DNA of 7,858 bases from Bacteroidia bacterium (GTDB lineage: Bacteria > Bacteroidota > Bacteroidia > Bacteroidales > Azobacteroidaceae), in the NCBI GenBank assembly GCA_025996815.1, contig BNTT01000148.1, positions 1 to 7,858 on the forward strand. The letters run 5' to 3'. The notes beneath the pieces were generated by a model, which saw only the letters and a program-made list of their open reading frames with translations, had not been told where the DNA came from and did no database searches. The translations under genes and the position numbers were made by a program. Shown here piece by piece: positions 1 through 7,581 of this stretch (positions are counted from its first letter, which is position 1; each line of letters begins with the position of its first letter).

Positions 1-1873
1 TCAGAATGCCTTGATTTACCATATTGGCTTTATACCAATTATCTTTATCGAAAGAGTATCTTTTCCCTTCGTGAGTGAAGATAGGAAAAGCAGAAACATT
101 GTTTCCTGCATTTTTCATTATATCTTTCAACTGTCCGCTACGTTGCATACCAAGCATTATGATAAGAGAATGATAAAGATTGTTGGAGGTGATTAAATAA
201 TTGTTGTGATTATTTCCGCCTGAACCTTCGGGGTCTAAAGACCACGCACCTTCACCAACATCTTTATTGTAAACTCCACCAAAATAATCATATTTTGTTC
301 CTTTTTCATTTTCCTCGTTTTTATGTTTAGCAAGGTTTTCGTAATCACGAGTTAATTCTAATGTTTCCCACGAAAATTGTTGCTGGCTTGTAACTGCGGT
401 ATATGCTATCGGCTTAAAAGAAGAACCGGGACCGGGATTAAGCAGTTGTAAAGCATTGTTACCAAATATATCGCGTTCAGAGGAGTTGTCGCTTTCTTTA
501 TACAAATTGCTGATAAAACGATTAAGATATTTGATATTATTCGGGTCTATTTTTCTGTTCTTGCTGTAATCGAACAAGGCACGAATCCTGCCGTTACCAT
601 CAATTACAACTGCCGAATAATCAAAGCGTTTTTCTACAACTTCGTCAATTGCTTCTGCAATCGCTAATTCGGGATTTTTGGTTCGTAAAAGTTTTTTTAA
701 TTTTAGATTTACTCTGTCTATTCCTTTCTTTAAGTCGGTATTTACTTTGCTATATACAATTTGTTTTTTACCAGCATCGTAATGGAACAACAAGCGTTTG
801 TCTGTACTTTTTTGCTTGTCGTATCTCGCTTTTTTAAAATCAATCAATTGATTTACAGTTGTTTCTTTAAGATTGATTTTATTTTTATTTTCTGAATTGA
901 TTATTGAATAGAATTGTTTGTGTAAATCGTAATCAATAGAAACTCTAATTGTAGAATCTTTATATTCGAGATTATTTCCATAAGTGTCGGCTACAAGATT
1001 GGCAAAATTGTAACTCCACATTGATTCTTTACCCAGAGGATAAAAAAGTTGTCTTCTTCCGTTCAACCAAAGATTTTTTGCGAGGAAATGCTCATCGTCT
1101 TGCCCATATTTCCAAGCCAGTACAATTTTTTCTTCGTCTTTTTTATCTATCGTATTCAGCAATACTAAATCATTAGGTAAAATACGGGTCGCTAATTGGG
1201 CACTCGAAGCGTCGCCTCTTATAGACATATTATCTGCTTCAATATGATAATATTGTTTTCCACCCTTTGCTTGTCCTGAATTAATAATAAGAAATGCGGG
1301 TTCTTTGTCTGCCACCCACGAAGTATCCAAACGCATAATTCGAATATTGGAAACTTGCTCGTGTATTGTGGGTGGAAGTATATCCAACTCGTAGTCGGCA
1401 TTTGTTTTTAGCCGTTCTTTCTTTTCGTTTGAAGCAATTTTTGAGAAGCCGAAAAATCTGTTGGTTTTTGCCGCTAATATTTCGCCAGTCCATTGTATGT
1501 CTTCCTGCATAACGGACGGAATAAAGTAGTGTTTTTTGTTTACACACAAACGATATATTCCATTTCGTTTTCGTAAATGCAACAATTCGTCAGGATTATT
1601 CTTTTCTGCCTGTCGCTCATCAAAATATTTCAGCAAACTGTTGAAAAATTTGTTGCCTGGGGTACTGTCGTTGATAGCAGTTTTCCATTCACGCGCAAAC
1701 TTTTCATACGCAGGATTGGTATAAGTATTCCAAACAGAATCCATTGACCAACTGCCTGTTTCCTTTTGGAATTTGACTAATTCGCGGTCAAGCACTTCAA
1801 CTTTTTCAGAGATATTACTGATAATCTTTGAAACGTCAAATTGACTTTCTTTTTGATTTTTACCTTGCGGCAT
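1..1873 (-). other. Periplasmic class B PBP-like part with transpeptidase active site, truncated by window
   Basis: After the helix at 947-966, residues 967-1590 are soluble and periplasmic. Residues about 967-1275 resemble a PBP N-terminal pedestal, including FYPLG at 1243-1247, which matches the YPLG/YPEG motif ahead of the transpeptidase domain in FtsI/PBP2. The transpeptidase domain begins near VSIDYDL (1277-1283), continues through VVIDGNG (1388-1394) and reaches PGSSFKP, where Ser1450 and Lys1453 form SxxK (bases 413-424). SxN is Ser1529-Asn1530-Asn1531 (179-187). The third motif, KTG, should be encoded past base 1. The single helix before it replaces the N-terminal anchor of a free class B PBP. 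There is no GT51-type segment, so this is not a class A PBP. Confidence 0.85.
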
Positions 1874-4771
1874 AATTCCAAAAACACACGCTGCCGTAAG
1901 CGCAATAAGGACAAGAGGTATCCAGCATTTGTTTTCTTGTATTGTACTATTTTCAGAGATATCGTTTTTGTCAATTATCATTTTTCCAACAGCGATAGAG
2001 AATAGTCCAATCGGGAAAAGAACTGCTATTCGGCTTGTTATACTTAAAAATGGGAAGTCCTGCCCAAAAAACACAATGCGATTTGTTGCCGATAAGAATA
2101 CAAATAGTGCAATAGCAAACAACAAAATAAACACGCCGAGTATTGTAAAATTTGACTTGTCTCCCAATTTCGCTTCGTAACAATAAATCAAAAGCAGCAA
2201 CAATAACATTAACATTAGCAAAAACAAAACCAATTGTCCGTGTTCGGCAAGTACATAGCGAGTGATTACCAAGTCGGTAGTTTGAGTCGTGTATGAACTT
2301 CCCTGATTGAAATGTGGCTGCAAATTGAAGTATTTTGCTTTTTCCATTGAGGCGTTATTATATTGATTGATAAACCATTGATTATGAGCCGAGCGCATAA
2401 TATAAGTTATATCTTTTGAGTCGAAATCACTTTTTAGCATCAAATCATCTATCGCTTTGTTTGATTTCAATTGTTGTACTTCGGCTCTGAACTTCATATG
2501 GGCTTTTTTATTTGCCTCATTGGAAAGCCCGTTATAAATATTGGCTGCATCTAAAATGCTAAAAATAAACAACAAACCAACAATAAAAGCACTAATAATT
2601 ACTACTGTTTTATTGATATAATCTTTCTTAAACCAATAGAACAATAATCCGCCAAGAATTAATGAAATAACTAAACATATCCAAGCAATATGATTGAAAA
2701 TTTGAATCAACAACCATCCCTCAAAGAGCAAAAAGAGAAAAAAGACAATACAAAAGAAAATTGTTGCAACATTTTTCTTTTTATAAATTTTTTTTGTGTT
2801 TTTATCTATCAGTTTTGCAATAATAAGGAAGTGAATTAAAGAATACAACAAAAAGATTATCGAAAATCCTGCATCCTGTACAAACAGATACACAAAAGTA
2901 ATTCCCCATAATATGACTTGTGGTAGATTTTTTTTGAAAGAGTTTTCTTCTTCTTCATTTTCCTGTTTAATCAATAACCACAAATTAAACAGTAGGAAAG
3001 TTATGATTGGAACAGGAATATTCAAAAAACGGTTTAATAAGTCAATTTGACTGCCCAACCCGTATATTAGCAAAAGCACAACAAATGAAACAAAAATCCA
3101 TTTCAAAGGAATTTTAGACAGTTTTTTTTCGAGGTTTTCTAAAAAGTCAGGTACTTTTTTGAGAAATGAAACGCATTGAAATAAAACAGGTAAAAGCAAA
3201 CAGGGGTAAAAAGTCCACTTCCAAACCGAAATTCCATCCCGCATTTTAGCAAAAACAGTAGCATCTATATCTTCCAGAGGCACAAAGGTACTCATACGCC
3301 AACCCAAAACAAGTCGCACAATAGAGAAACAGAATACCACAACATACACAGCAAGTTCCAAAATCGACAACGATTTTGTATTCCAAATGTTATCAACTAA
3401 CAATCGCAAGCCGACTAACAGAATGAAAATCACTATAAACCAAAGAATACATTCCCACTGTAAATCATTTGTTTCCCGCAAATTCTTTAAATTAAATATC
3501 CACTGCACATTGTGATTGACTTTCCCTTTTGTTTGCAAAAGGAATTCATTATCGGCAGTTACGATATTTTTTACGGTTGGATTGTCAGCATACAAATCCA
3601 TTGTTTCAAAGTACATCGAATTGCGAGCCGAGCCGACAAAATAACGAATACGAGCATTGATATGGTTAAAATTATTTTCGCTTTCAAAGTTATTGTACAA
3701 ATAACCGCCGTCTATCTTGGCATCAACGGCTTCATCTACCGAAGAAGTAATAAAAAGCCGTCCATCTTGTTTGCGGAGTTTTTGCATTTTAGGCAATACA
3801 TAACGCAAACTCACGCTGTTTTTTGTTTGTGATTTTATGCGGAAAATATCTGTCTTTGTGCGACCAATGCCTGAATAAAACAACTTCGAGTCTTGAATTG
3901 GAATCACAAAATGAGTATCGGGGTTATAATGACTTACTGATATTCCGTTTATTTGCAATTCATTATCGCTAAAGAAGGTGCTGTTTGCTAAAAGCACTAA
4001 TGAGCTTTTGTTTTCTTTACTCTTTTCGCGACCGTAATCGTTATCTATCGGAATATTTTCACGAACTAAAATTGCACCATCAAAAAGTTCTCGCAATTCG
4101 TCCGAAAACTTAAAGTTTGAACTGTGAGCAATAATATCGCTTAATGGATAACCTCTATTGATTGGCTGTTTGAACGAACTTGTGTCGGCAGGAGAAGTAT
4201 CTGATTGAGATATATAGTAACATTTATCTATGCCCTTTTCTTTATAAAGAACAATTTGTAGCGAGTATAATTTTTCCCCATTTTTTGTAAGCGTAAAACC
4301 TTGCGAAATATCGGTGTTAATTATTTTGTTTTGAAGTTTGAAATATCTATTGCCATCAGCATTTTCTTCTACAAAAAACGGTTCGTAATAATTTTCAATT
4401 ATTATGCTATCGTGCGTTAGAACGATTGTACCCGTTTTGTTGTCCCACAGTGCCTCGTCGGGAAAATCGTTGCTCGGATAATTACTCCGCACAAGGTAAA
4501 GCAAACTGTCAAAAACAAAACCTTTGTGTTCCAAAATGTGGTAATCGGCATTGTCGAAAATCTTCTTGTCATCCTCTGGATACAGATAGTTGTTTATGGT
4601 TGGTATCGCCAAGCAGCCGAGCAATGCAAAAAAAGCAAAATACCACCAGCGACACTTATTTTTCTCTTTATTGAGAAAATTCTTTTTATTTGTAAATGCT
4701 TCTGTCAGCAACAAAAATGCGAGCAACAGTACTCCAAAAAATATAAACCAACTTAAACTTAATGTTTGCAT
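1..4771 (-). CDS. SEDS (FtsW/RodA-like) polymerase fused to a PBP transpeptidase, 3' end outside window
   Basis: The frame is open from ATG at 4771 to base 1, 1590 codons with no stop, so the C-terminus is missing. I see about 16 membrane helices: two at residues 5-24 and 42-60, a periplasmic domain (61-438), then helices from 440 to 931, a last helix (947-966) and a periplasmic region to the window edge. SEDS-like signs are QDAG (632-635, cf. QPDxG), a periplasmic loop ending in TTD then AEHG (831-845, cf. HTDF...AEELG), and FPFLS (906-910). PBP signs are FYPLG (1243-1247), VSIDYDL (1277-1283), VVIDGNG (1388-1394), PGSSFKP (1448-1454) and SNN (1529-1531). Known family roles: SEDS proteins polymerise lipid II into glycan strands and class B PBPs crosslink them. 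I infer both activities in one chain. The KTG motif would lie beyond the window. The start follows the upstream stop by 12 bases; a TTG two codons earlier is a less likely alternative. Confidence 0.88.
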   Translation of the reverse strand, partial: MQTLSLSWFIFFGVLLLAFLLLTEAFTNKKNFLNKEKNKCRWWYFAFFALLGCLAIPTINNYLYPEDDKKIFDNADYHILEHKGFVFDSLLYLVRSNYPSNDFPDEALWDNKTGTIVLTHDSIIIENYYEPFFVEENADGNRYFKLQNKIINTDISQGFTLTKNGEKLYSLQIVLYKEKGIDKCYYISQSDTSPADTSSFKQPINRGYPLSDIIAHSSNFKFSDELRELFDGAILVRENIPIDNDYGREKSKENKSSLVLLANSTFFSDNELQINGISVSHYNPDTHFVIPIQDSKLFYSGIGRTKTDIFRIKSQTKNSVSLRYVLPKMQKLRKQDGRLFITSSVDEAVDAKIDGGYLYNNFESENNFNHINARIRYFVGSARNSMYFETMDLYADNPTVKNIVTADNEFLLQTKGKVNHNVQWIFNLKNLRETNDLQWECILWFIVIFILLVGLRLLVDNIWNTKSLSILELAVYVVVFCFSIVRLVLGWRMSTFVPLEDIDATVFAKMRDGISVWKWTFYPCLLLPVLFQCVSFLKKVPDFLENLEKKLSKIPLKWIFVSFVVLLLIYGLGSQIDLLNRFLNIPVPIITFLLFNLWLLIKQENEEEENSFKKNLPQVILWGITFVYLFVQDAGFSIIFLLYSLIHFLIIAKLIDKNTKKIYKKKNVATIFFCIVFFLFLLFEGWLLIQIFNHIAWICLVISLILGGLLFYWFKKDYINKTVVIISAFIVGLLFIFSILDAANIYNGLSNEANKKAHMKFRAEVQQLKSNKAIDDLMLKSDFDSKDITYIMRSAHNQWFINQYNNASMEKAKYFNLQPHFNQGSSYTTQTTDLVITRYVLAEHGQLVLFLLMLMLLLLLLIYCYEAKLGDKSNFTILGVFILLFAIALFVFLSATNRIVFFGQDFPFLSITSRIAVLFPIGLFSIAVGKMIIDKNDISENSTIQENKCWIPLVLIALTAACVFGIMPQGKNQKESQFDVSKIISNISEKVEVLDRELVKFQKETGSWSMDSVWNTYTNPAYEKFAREWKTAINDSTPGNKFFNSLLKYFDERQAEKNNPDELLHLRKRNGIYRLCVNKKHYFIPSVMQEDIQWTGEILAAKTNRFFGFSKIASNEKKERLKTNADYELDILPPTIHEQVSNIRIMRLDTSWVADKEPAFLIINSGQAKGGKQYYHIEADNMSIRGDASSAQLATRILPNDLVLLNTIDKKDEEKIVLAWKYGQDDEHFLAKNLWLNGRRQLFYPLGKESMWSYNFANLVADTYGNNLEYKDSTIRVSIDYDLHKQFYSIINSENKNKINLKETTVNQLIDFKKARYDKQKSTDKRLLFHYDAGKKQIVYSKVNTDLKKGIDRVNLKLKKLLRTKNPELAIAEAIDEVVEKRFDYSAVVIDGNGRIRALFDYSKNRKIDPNNIKYLNRFISNLYKESDNSSERDIFGNNALQLLNPGPGSSFKPIAYTAVTSQQQFSWETLELTRDYENLAKHKNEENEKGTKYDYFGGVYNKDVGEGAWSLDPEGSGGNNHNNYLITSNNLYHSLIIMLGMQRSGQLKDIMKNAGNNVSAFPIFTHEGKRYSFDKDNWYKANMVNQGIL
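1937..3454 (-). other. SEDS-type membrane glycosyltransferase core
   Basis: Residues 440-945 hold about 13 helices: 440-458, 466-490, 519-537, 557-576, 583-601, 616-632, 634-654, 666-688, 692-713, 720-741, 845-866, 874-896 and 907-931. Motif order matches SEDS proteins: GSQIDL followed by NIPVP in place of GARRWI...FQPSE; QDAG in place of QPDxG; the large periplasmic loop with Asp833; FPFLSITS in place of LPFLSYGGS in the last helix. Asp833 sits where the HTDF-type Asp of FtsW/RodA, known to be needed for polymerisation, would be. Cytoplasmic loops at 538-556, 655-665 and 714-719 are Lys-rich, agreeing with the predicted sidedness. The match is divergent, so the call rests on motif order plus topology rather than on strong identity. 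Confidence 0.78.
2264..2548 (-). other. Large periplasmic loop of SEDS core with candidate catalytic Asp833
   Basis: Residues 742-836 lie between helices 720-741 and 845-866, the position of extracellular loop 4 in SEDS proteins. The loop is about 95 residues long and ends QTTD, with Asp833 encoded at 2273-2275. AEHG follows at 842-845. In FtsW/RodA the equivalent stretch reads HTDF...AEELG, and the spacing from Asp to the last Gly is one residue longer here. The Asp is retained while the flanking His and the second Glu are not. Confidence 0.65.
3458..4591 (-). other. N-terminal periplasmic domain of the SEDS-PBP fusion, unrecognised
   Basis: Residues 61-438 of the fusion form a soluble block between helix 2 (42-60) and helix 3 (440-458). 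The short loop between helices 1 and 2 (residues 25-41) is Lys-rich, which places it in the cytoplasm and this block in the periplasm. The sequence is rich in aromatic and beta-branched residues with short hydrophilic turns, suggesting a mostly beta fold. I recognise no catalytic motif or family. Canonical FtsW and RodA are almost entirely membrane-embedded and have no such domain. It could bind a partner, possibly the periplasmic part of the adjacent 923-residue protein, or the cell wall; both are guesses. Confidence 0.7.
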
Positions 4772-4783
4772 AATCAATAATTT
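4772..4783 (-). other. 12-base junction without Shine-Dalgarno, genes in same frame
   Basis: Between the TAA of the 923-residue gene and the ATG of the fusion gene lie 12 bases reading AAATTATTGATT on the coding strand. There is no purine-rich ribosome-binding site, as is usual in Bacteroidota, and no room for a promoter or terminator. The two genes share a reading frame, so one TAA alone separates them. An in-frame TTG occurs two codons before the chosen ATG. Confidence 0.7.
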
Positions 4784-7555
4784 TTACGGTTTAACAAGGT
4801 ATTTTTCTATCAATACTTTCAACTGCTTAATTTCCAAATCGTCTGCCCACTTATAAATGCGGTTGGAATAAGTTGTTGATTTTTCAATATGATTGAGTTG
4901 AAAATTGTAATGCTCCGTTTTCGATAAATCAAAATTGTTGTGCAAGAATTGATAATTATAGCAATAAATGATATTTCTATTGTTTTTGATAAATTCAAGA
5001 TAATCGGCGGTATGGTATGCGATATTGAAGAGTTGTTCAAAGAACCACGCCTTATCTATCGGCGATTGTTCATTCAATGTTGGGGCTTTTTGTAAAAAAT
5101 CCTTTACAAAATTGTTCCACATTCTATCGTTAAATTCTTGAGTACTATCAAATTTCTTAATTTTTTCGAGAGCCACAGTTAATTGATTTTTCAAATTTGT
5201 ATCAATACTATTCAGTTTGGCATTTGCTTCTTGCGAAATATAAATGTTGTATTCTGCAATTTTTTGAGGAATTTCTTTGTCCAAAGCAATTTTAAAATCT
5301 TCAAGCAACTTGCTTTCGTCAGTATCACGCAAAAAATACCTTGTTGTGTAAATTTGCAACAAATCTGATTTCAATGTTTCTGTTATGTTGTCGGGTTTAT
5401 TGTCAAACCAAATTTCTTTTTTCCAAGTTTTCAATAATGGAATGGCAAGTTGTGAAATTGCCCATACCGACAATGCGGTTCTGTCCCAAAAATCAGGCGC
5501 GTCTTTTTTCTGCAACTTTAAGCAAAGATTATGAAAATCAGATACTTGCTTTTGGGTATCAGCGTAAGTAGGTTTGATTTGTAGATATTTGTCTGTTTGA
5601 TTTTTGTAGTCATTGAATTGAGGTAAAAGTTCTTTGCCTTGTGCGTATTCATCAACTCGCGACAATAAAGAAACAATAATTTCGTCTTTTGTTCTTTGTC
5701 TACTTTTTTCGTCTTTTTCCAAATCTTGATATATTTTCTTTAATGAAAGAATTTCGGGTAAAGTTTTAATTGTTTTACGAAGTGTATCAAGCCAATTGAT
5801 CAACTCTGCTTCTTTTTTGAATTTTGCAGTTTTGTTAAGAAAATCACTATCTTTTTTGATAATATCAAATTTTTCTTCTTCTTTGAATTGTTTAACGGCT
5901 TCATTCTTTTCTGTTTTCAAAATTTTTTCAAATTCTTTTTTAGACTTACCACCTAATACTTTATCGTAAGCATTGAGAATATCAATAATACACTCTTTAC
6001 CTCCAGCGTGAGGAAGTCCTTGAAAATCAACCAAAGCATTACCTACTTGTTTTTGAAGTTCATCTTTTTCGGCTGTTAATGCTTCACTCTGTTTAAGTAA
6101 TTCTACTTTTTCTTCTTTCAGTGTGGTTATTTCATTGTTTTTTTCTTGAAGTTGAGTATCAAAACCTTTTTTTTGCTCTTCTATTTGCTTTTGCAGGTTA
6201 TCAAGAGCCGCCTGTTGTTCTTCGGTTAATGCTGGTTTAACATTGCTCGCTGTTACAGAAGTTCCTATTCCTTGTGTTGCAGGTGATTGTTTGTTGCGTT
6301 TGAAAATCCAACACAAAATCAATAATACCACATAAGCAAATATCACAAGAATGGCAATATAAAGCAAAAACGCCTTATCCCAAGTTTTTATAATGCCATA
6401 ATCGTTTATAAAATCATCAGTTTTGAATTTTCCGTTTGCCAACTTTGAACTGTCTATTTTGCCCCAAAGCAAATTATTATCTGTCGAACTGAAATCTTTA
6501 AGATTATGTAAAGTTGTATCGCTTCCGGCAAGATAAAAAACTTCTTGGGGCGAAGCGTCTAATCGAGGTAGATATTGTTTTGATTTAGCACCGTTTTTCG
6601 GATATTTTTTATCTCCAATATGTAAACTATCATTTCGAAAGTCGTAGTACAAAAAATCAACAGGCAATTTACAATTTGTTTTAATGACATTATCGTCGTC
6701 GAAATATTGTTTAAACTTGGTTTCGGTTGTATCTGGTTTATTTGAAAGTTGCTTGCTACTTGCCAAAATAAATTTATCTTTGTTTGACAGTGTGTCGTTG
6801 CTTGCCACCCACTGCATTGATTGTACAAACAAGTCGGCATCAATTCTATCCCAAATAAAATCTTTGGCAGTGATTATTTTAAGTTTTTTGTTTTCAATAG
6901 TTACTACAATATGACCATCATGGTCGCCAACAATGGTGTTGTAAATAAGAGAAAATACCATATCTCTCTGCTTTAAAGTACTTTGTTTTTTTATCTCTGT
7001 GATATAATCAGTTTTTGCACCGATTTTCTGGGCAATAGTATCTATTATATCGCTTGCGTCAATAGAAAAATATTGTGCAACAAATTTATCGAATTCTGCA
7101 GTATCAGCAACTTGCTTTACGGAATTCTCGCTTGTTATGGCGATATATGAAACTTCATTGTATTGTCCCTGCATTTTCCAGATTAGTTTTTTGTCAGTTG
7201 TATTCACAAAAAGCAATGTGTCAGGCAGTTTAATTCCTTCTTGAAACCACGCTGTATCAACTTGTGTACGACTTTCAAATTCTGATTTTGCCGAAGCAAA
7301 ATCGTTAATGTTTTTTACTTCTTTCTTTGACGAGAAAGTGTCTTGCCGCAATGCGACCGCAAGGAATGCAACTGCAAGAATACTTACTGCCGACAATCCC
7401 CAAAATGCGATTGAAAGGAATGGCAGTTTTGACGAAATATTTTTCAAAAACTTCTTCAAAGAAAATTTTTCTTTTTCAGGTCGAGATAAACTCTGTTGTT
7501 CATCAGCCTTGTTTTGTGTCTCATTCTGTGCAGCTTTTTGCGTATTTTTACTCAT
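4784..7555 (-). CDS. Membrane-spanning protein with periplasmic domain, coiled coil and helical cytoplasmic region
   Basis: A complete 923-residue protein that I do not recognise. Residues 1-45 are hydrophilic and Lys/Gln-rich, followed by a membrane helix (46-69), a soluble block (70-395), a second helix (396-418) ending in the basic stretch FKRNK, a linker (about 420-442), a strong coiled coil (about 443-507, rich in Glu, Lys, Gln and Leu), and a helical region to the end, Lys/Glu-rich at first and richer in Trp, Tyr and Phe after 690. Charges place both termini in the cytoplasm and residues 70-395 in the periplasm. The start is well fixed: an in-frame TGA lies five codons upstream and the next Met is residue 199. 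It ends 12 bases before the SEDS-PBP fusion gene, so the two are probably co-transcribed. By topology it could be a scaffold or regulator joining cytoplasmic components to the wall synthase; no motif proves this, and no enzyme signature is visible. Confidence 0.93.
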   Translation of the reverse strand: MSKNTQKAAQNETQNKADEQQSLSRPEKEKFSLKKFLKNISSKLPFLSIAFWGLSAVSILAVAFLAVALRQDTFSSKKEVKNINDFASAKSEFESRTQVDTAWFQEGIKLPDTLLFVNTTDKKLIWKMQGQYNEVSYIAITSENSVKQVADTAEFDKFVAQYFSIDASDIIDTIAQKIGAKTDYITEIKKQSTLKQRDMVFSLIYNTIVGDHDGHIVVTIENKKLKIITAKDFIWDRIDADLFVQSMQWVASNDTLSNKDKFILASSKQLSNKPDTTETKFKQYFDDDNVIKTNCKLPVDFLYYDFRNDSLHIGDKKYPKNGAKSKQYLPRLDASPQEVFYLAGSDTTLHNLKDFSSTDNNLLWGKIDSSKLANGKFKTDDFINDYGIIKTWDKAFLLYIAILVIFAYVVLLILCWIFKRNKQSPATQGIGTSVTASNVKPALTEEQQAALDNLQKQIEEQKKGFDTQLQEKNNEITTLKEEKVELLKQSEALTAEKDELQKQVGNALVDFQGLPHAGGKECIIDILNAYDKVLGGKSKKEFEKILKTEKNEAVKQFKEEEKFDIIKKDSDFLNKTAKFKKEAELINWLDTLRKTIKTLPEILSLKKIYQDLEKDEKSRQRTKDEIIVSLLSRVDEYAQGKELLPQFNDYKNQTDKYLQIKPTYADTQKQVSDFHNLCLKLQKKDAPDFWDRTALSVWAISQLAIPLLKTWKKEIWFDNKPDNITETLKSDLLQIYTTRYFLRDTDESKLLEDFKIALDKEIPQKIAEYNIYISQEANAKLNSIDTNLKNQLTVALEKIKKFDSTQEFNDRMWNNFVKDFLQKAPTLNEQSPIDKAWFFEQLFNIAYHTADYLEFIKNNRNIIYCYNYQFLHNNFDLSKTEHYNFQLNHIEKSTTYSNRIYKWADDLEIKQLKVLIEKYLVKP
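6035..6229 (-). other. Coiled-coil segment of the 923-residue protein
   Basis: Residues about 443-507 show heptad-like spacing of Leu, Ile and Val among Glu, Lys and Gln, with runs such as LDNLQKQIEEQKKG and ITTLKEEKVELLKQ. It follows the second membrane helix directly on the cytoplasmic side, so it probably mediates oligomerisation or acts as a stalk for the C-terminal region. Confidence 0.8.
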
Positions 7556-7563
7556 AATGATAT

Positions 7564-7581
7564 TATTTCAAGTATTTCAAG
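7564..7581 (-). repeat. Perfect tandem 9-base repeat duplicating a stop codon
   Basis: On the coding strand CTTGAAATA occurs twice in direct succession at the end of the upstream gene. Each copy contains TGA, and because the unit is three codons long both TGAs are in the same frame, the second three codons after the first. The first is the gene's stop (7577-7579). The second (7568-7570) is in frame with the downstream ATG at 7555 and blocks any upstream extension of that gene. It looks like a small slippage duplication. Confidence 0.8.

Noticed and set aside
1..1873. Class A PBP (GT51 plus transpeptidase)
   Set aside because: The region before the transpeptidase motifs has no GT51-type signature and instead shows a class B style YPLG motif; polymerase function would come from the SEDS part.
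1777..2183. Short minus-strand frames in the middle of the fusion gene
   Set aside because: They are in other frames of a region whose main frame is continuous and encodes the last SEDS helices and the PBP anchor, so they do not indicate separate genes or a frameshift.
2190..2240. Run of Leu/Met codons with TTA/TTG/ATG triplets
   Set aside because: It looks like a low-complexity DNA repeat but is explained by the membrane helix at 845-866 of the fusion protein.
3512..3832. Plus-strand open frame of 106 codons
   Set aside because: It is fully antisense to the N-terminal periplasmic domain of the fusion gene, with no ribosome-binding site or recognisable product.
4427..4438. KTGT sequence (residues 112-115 of the fusion) resembling the third PBP motif
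   Set aside because: It lies over 1300 residues before SxxK, in the N-terminal periplasmic domain. The true KTG should follow SxN, outside the window, so this is coincidence.
4426..4856. Three overlapping plus-strand frames of 76-88 codons near the gene junction
   Set aside because: They overlap each other in different frames and are antisense to the start of the fusion gene and the end of its neighbour; none resembles a known protein.
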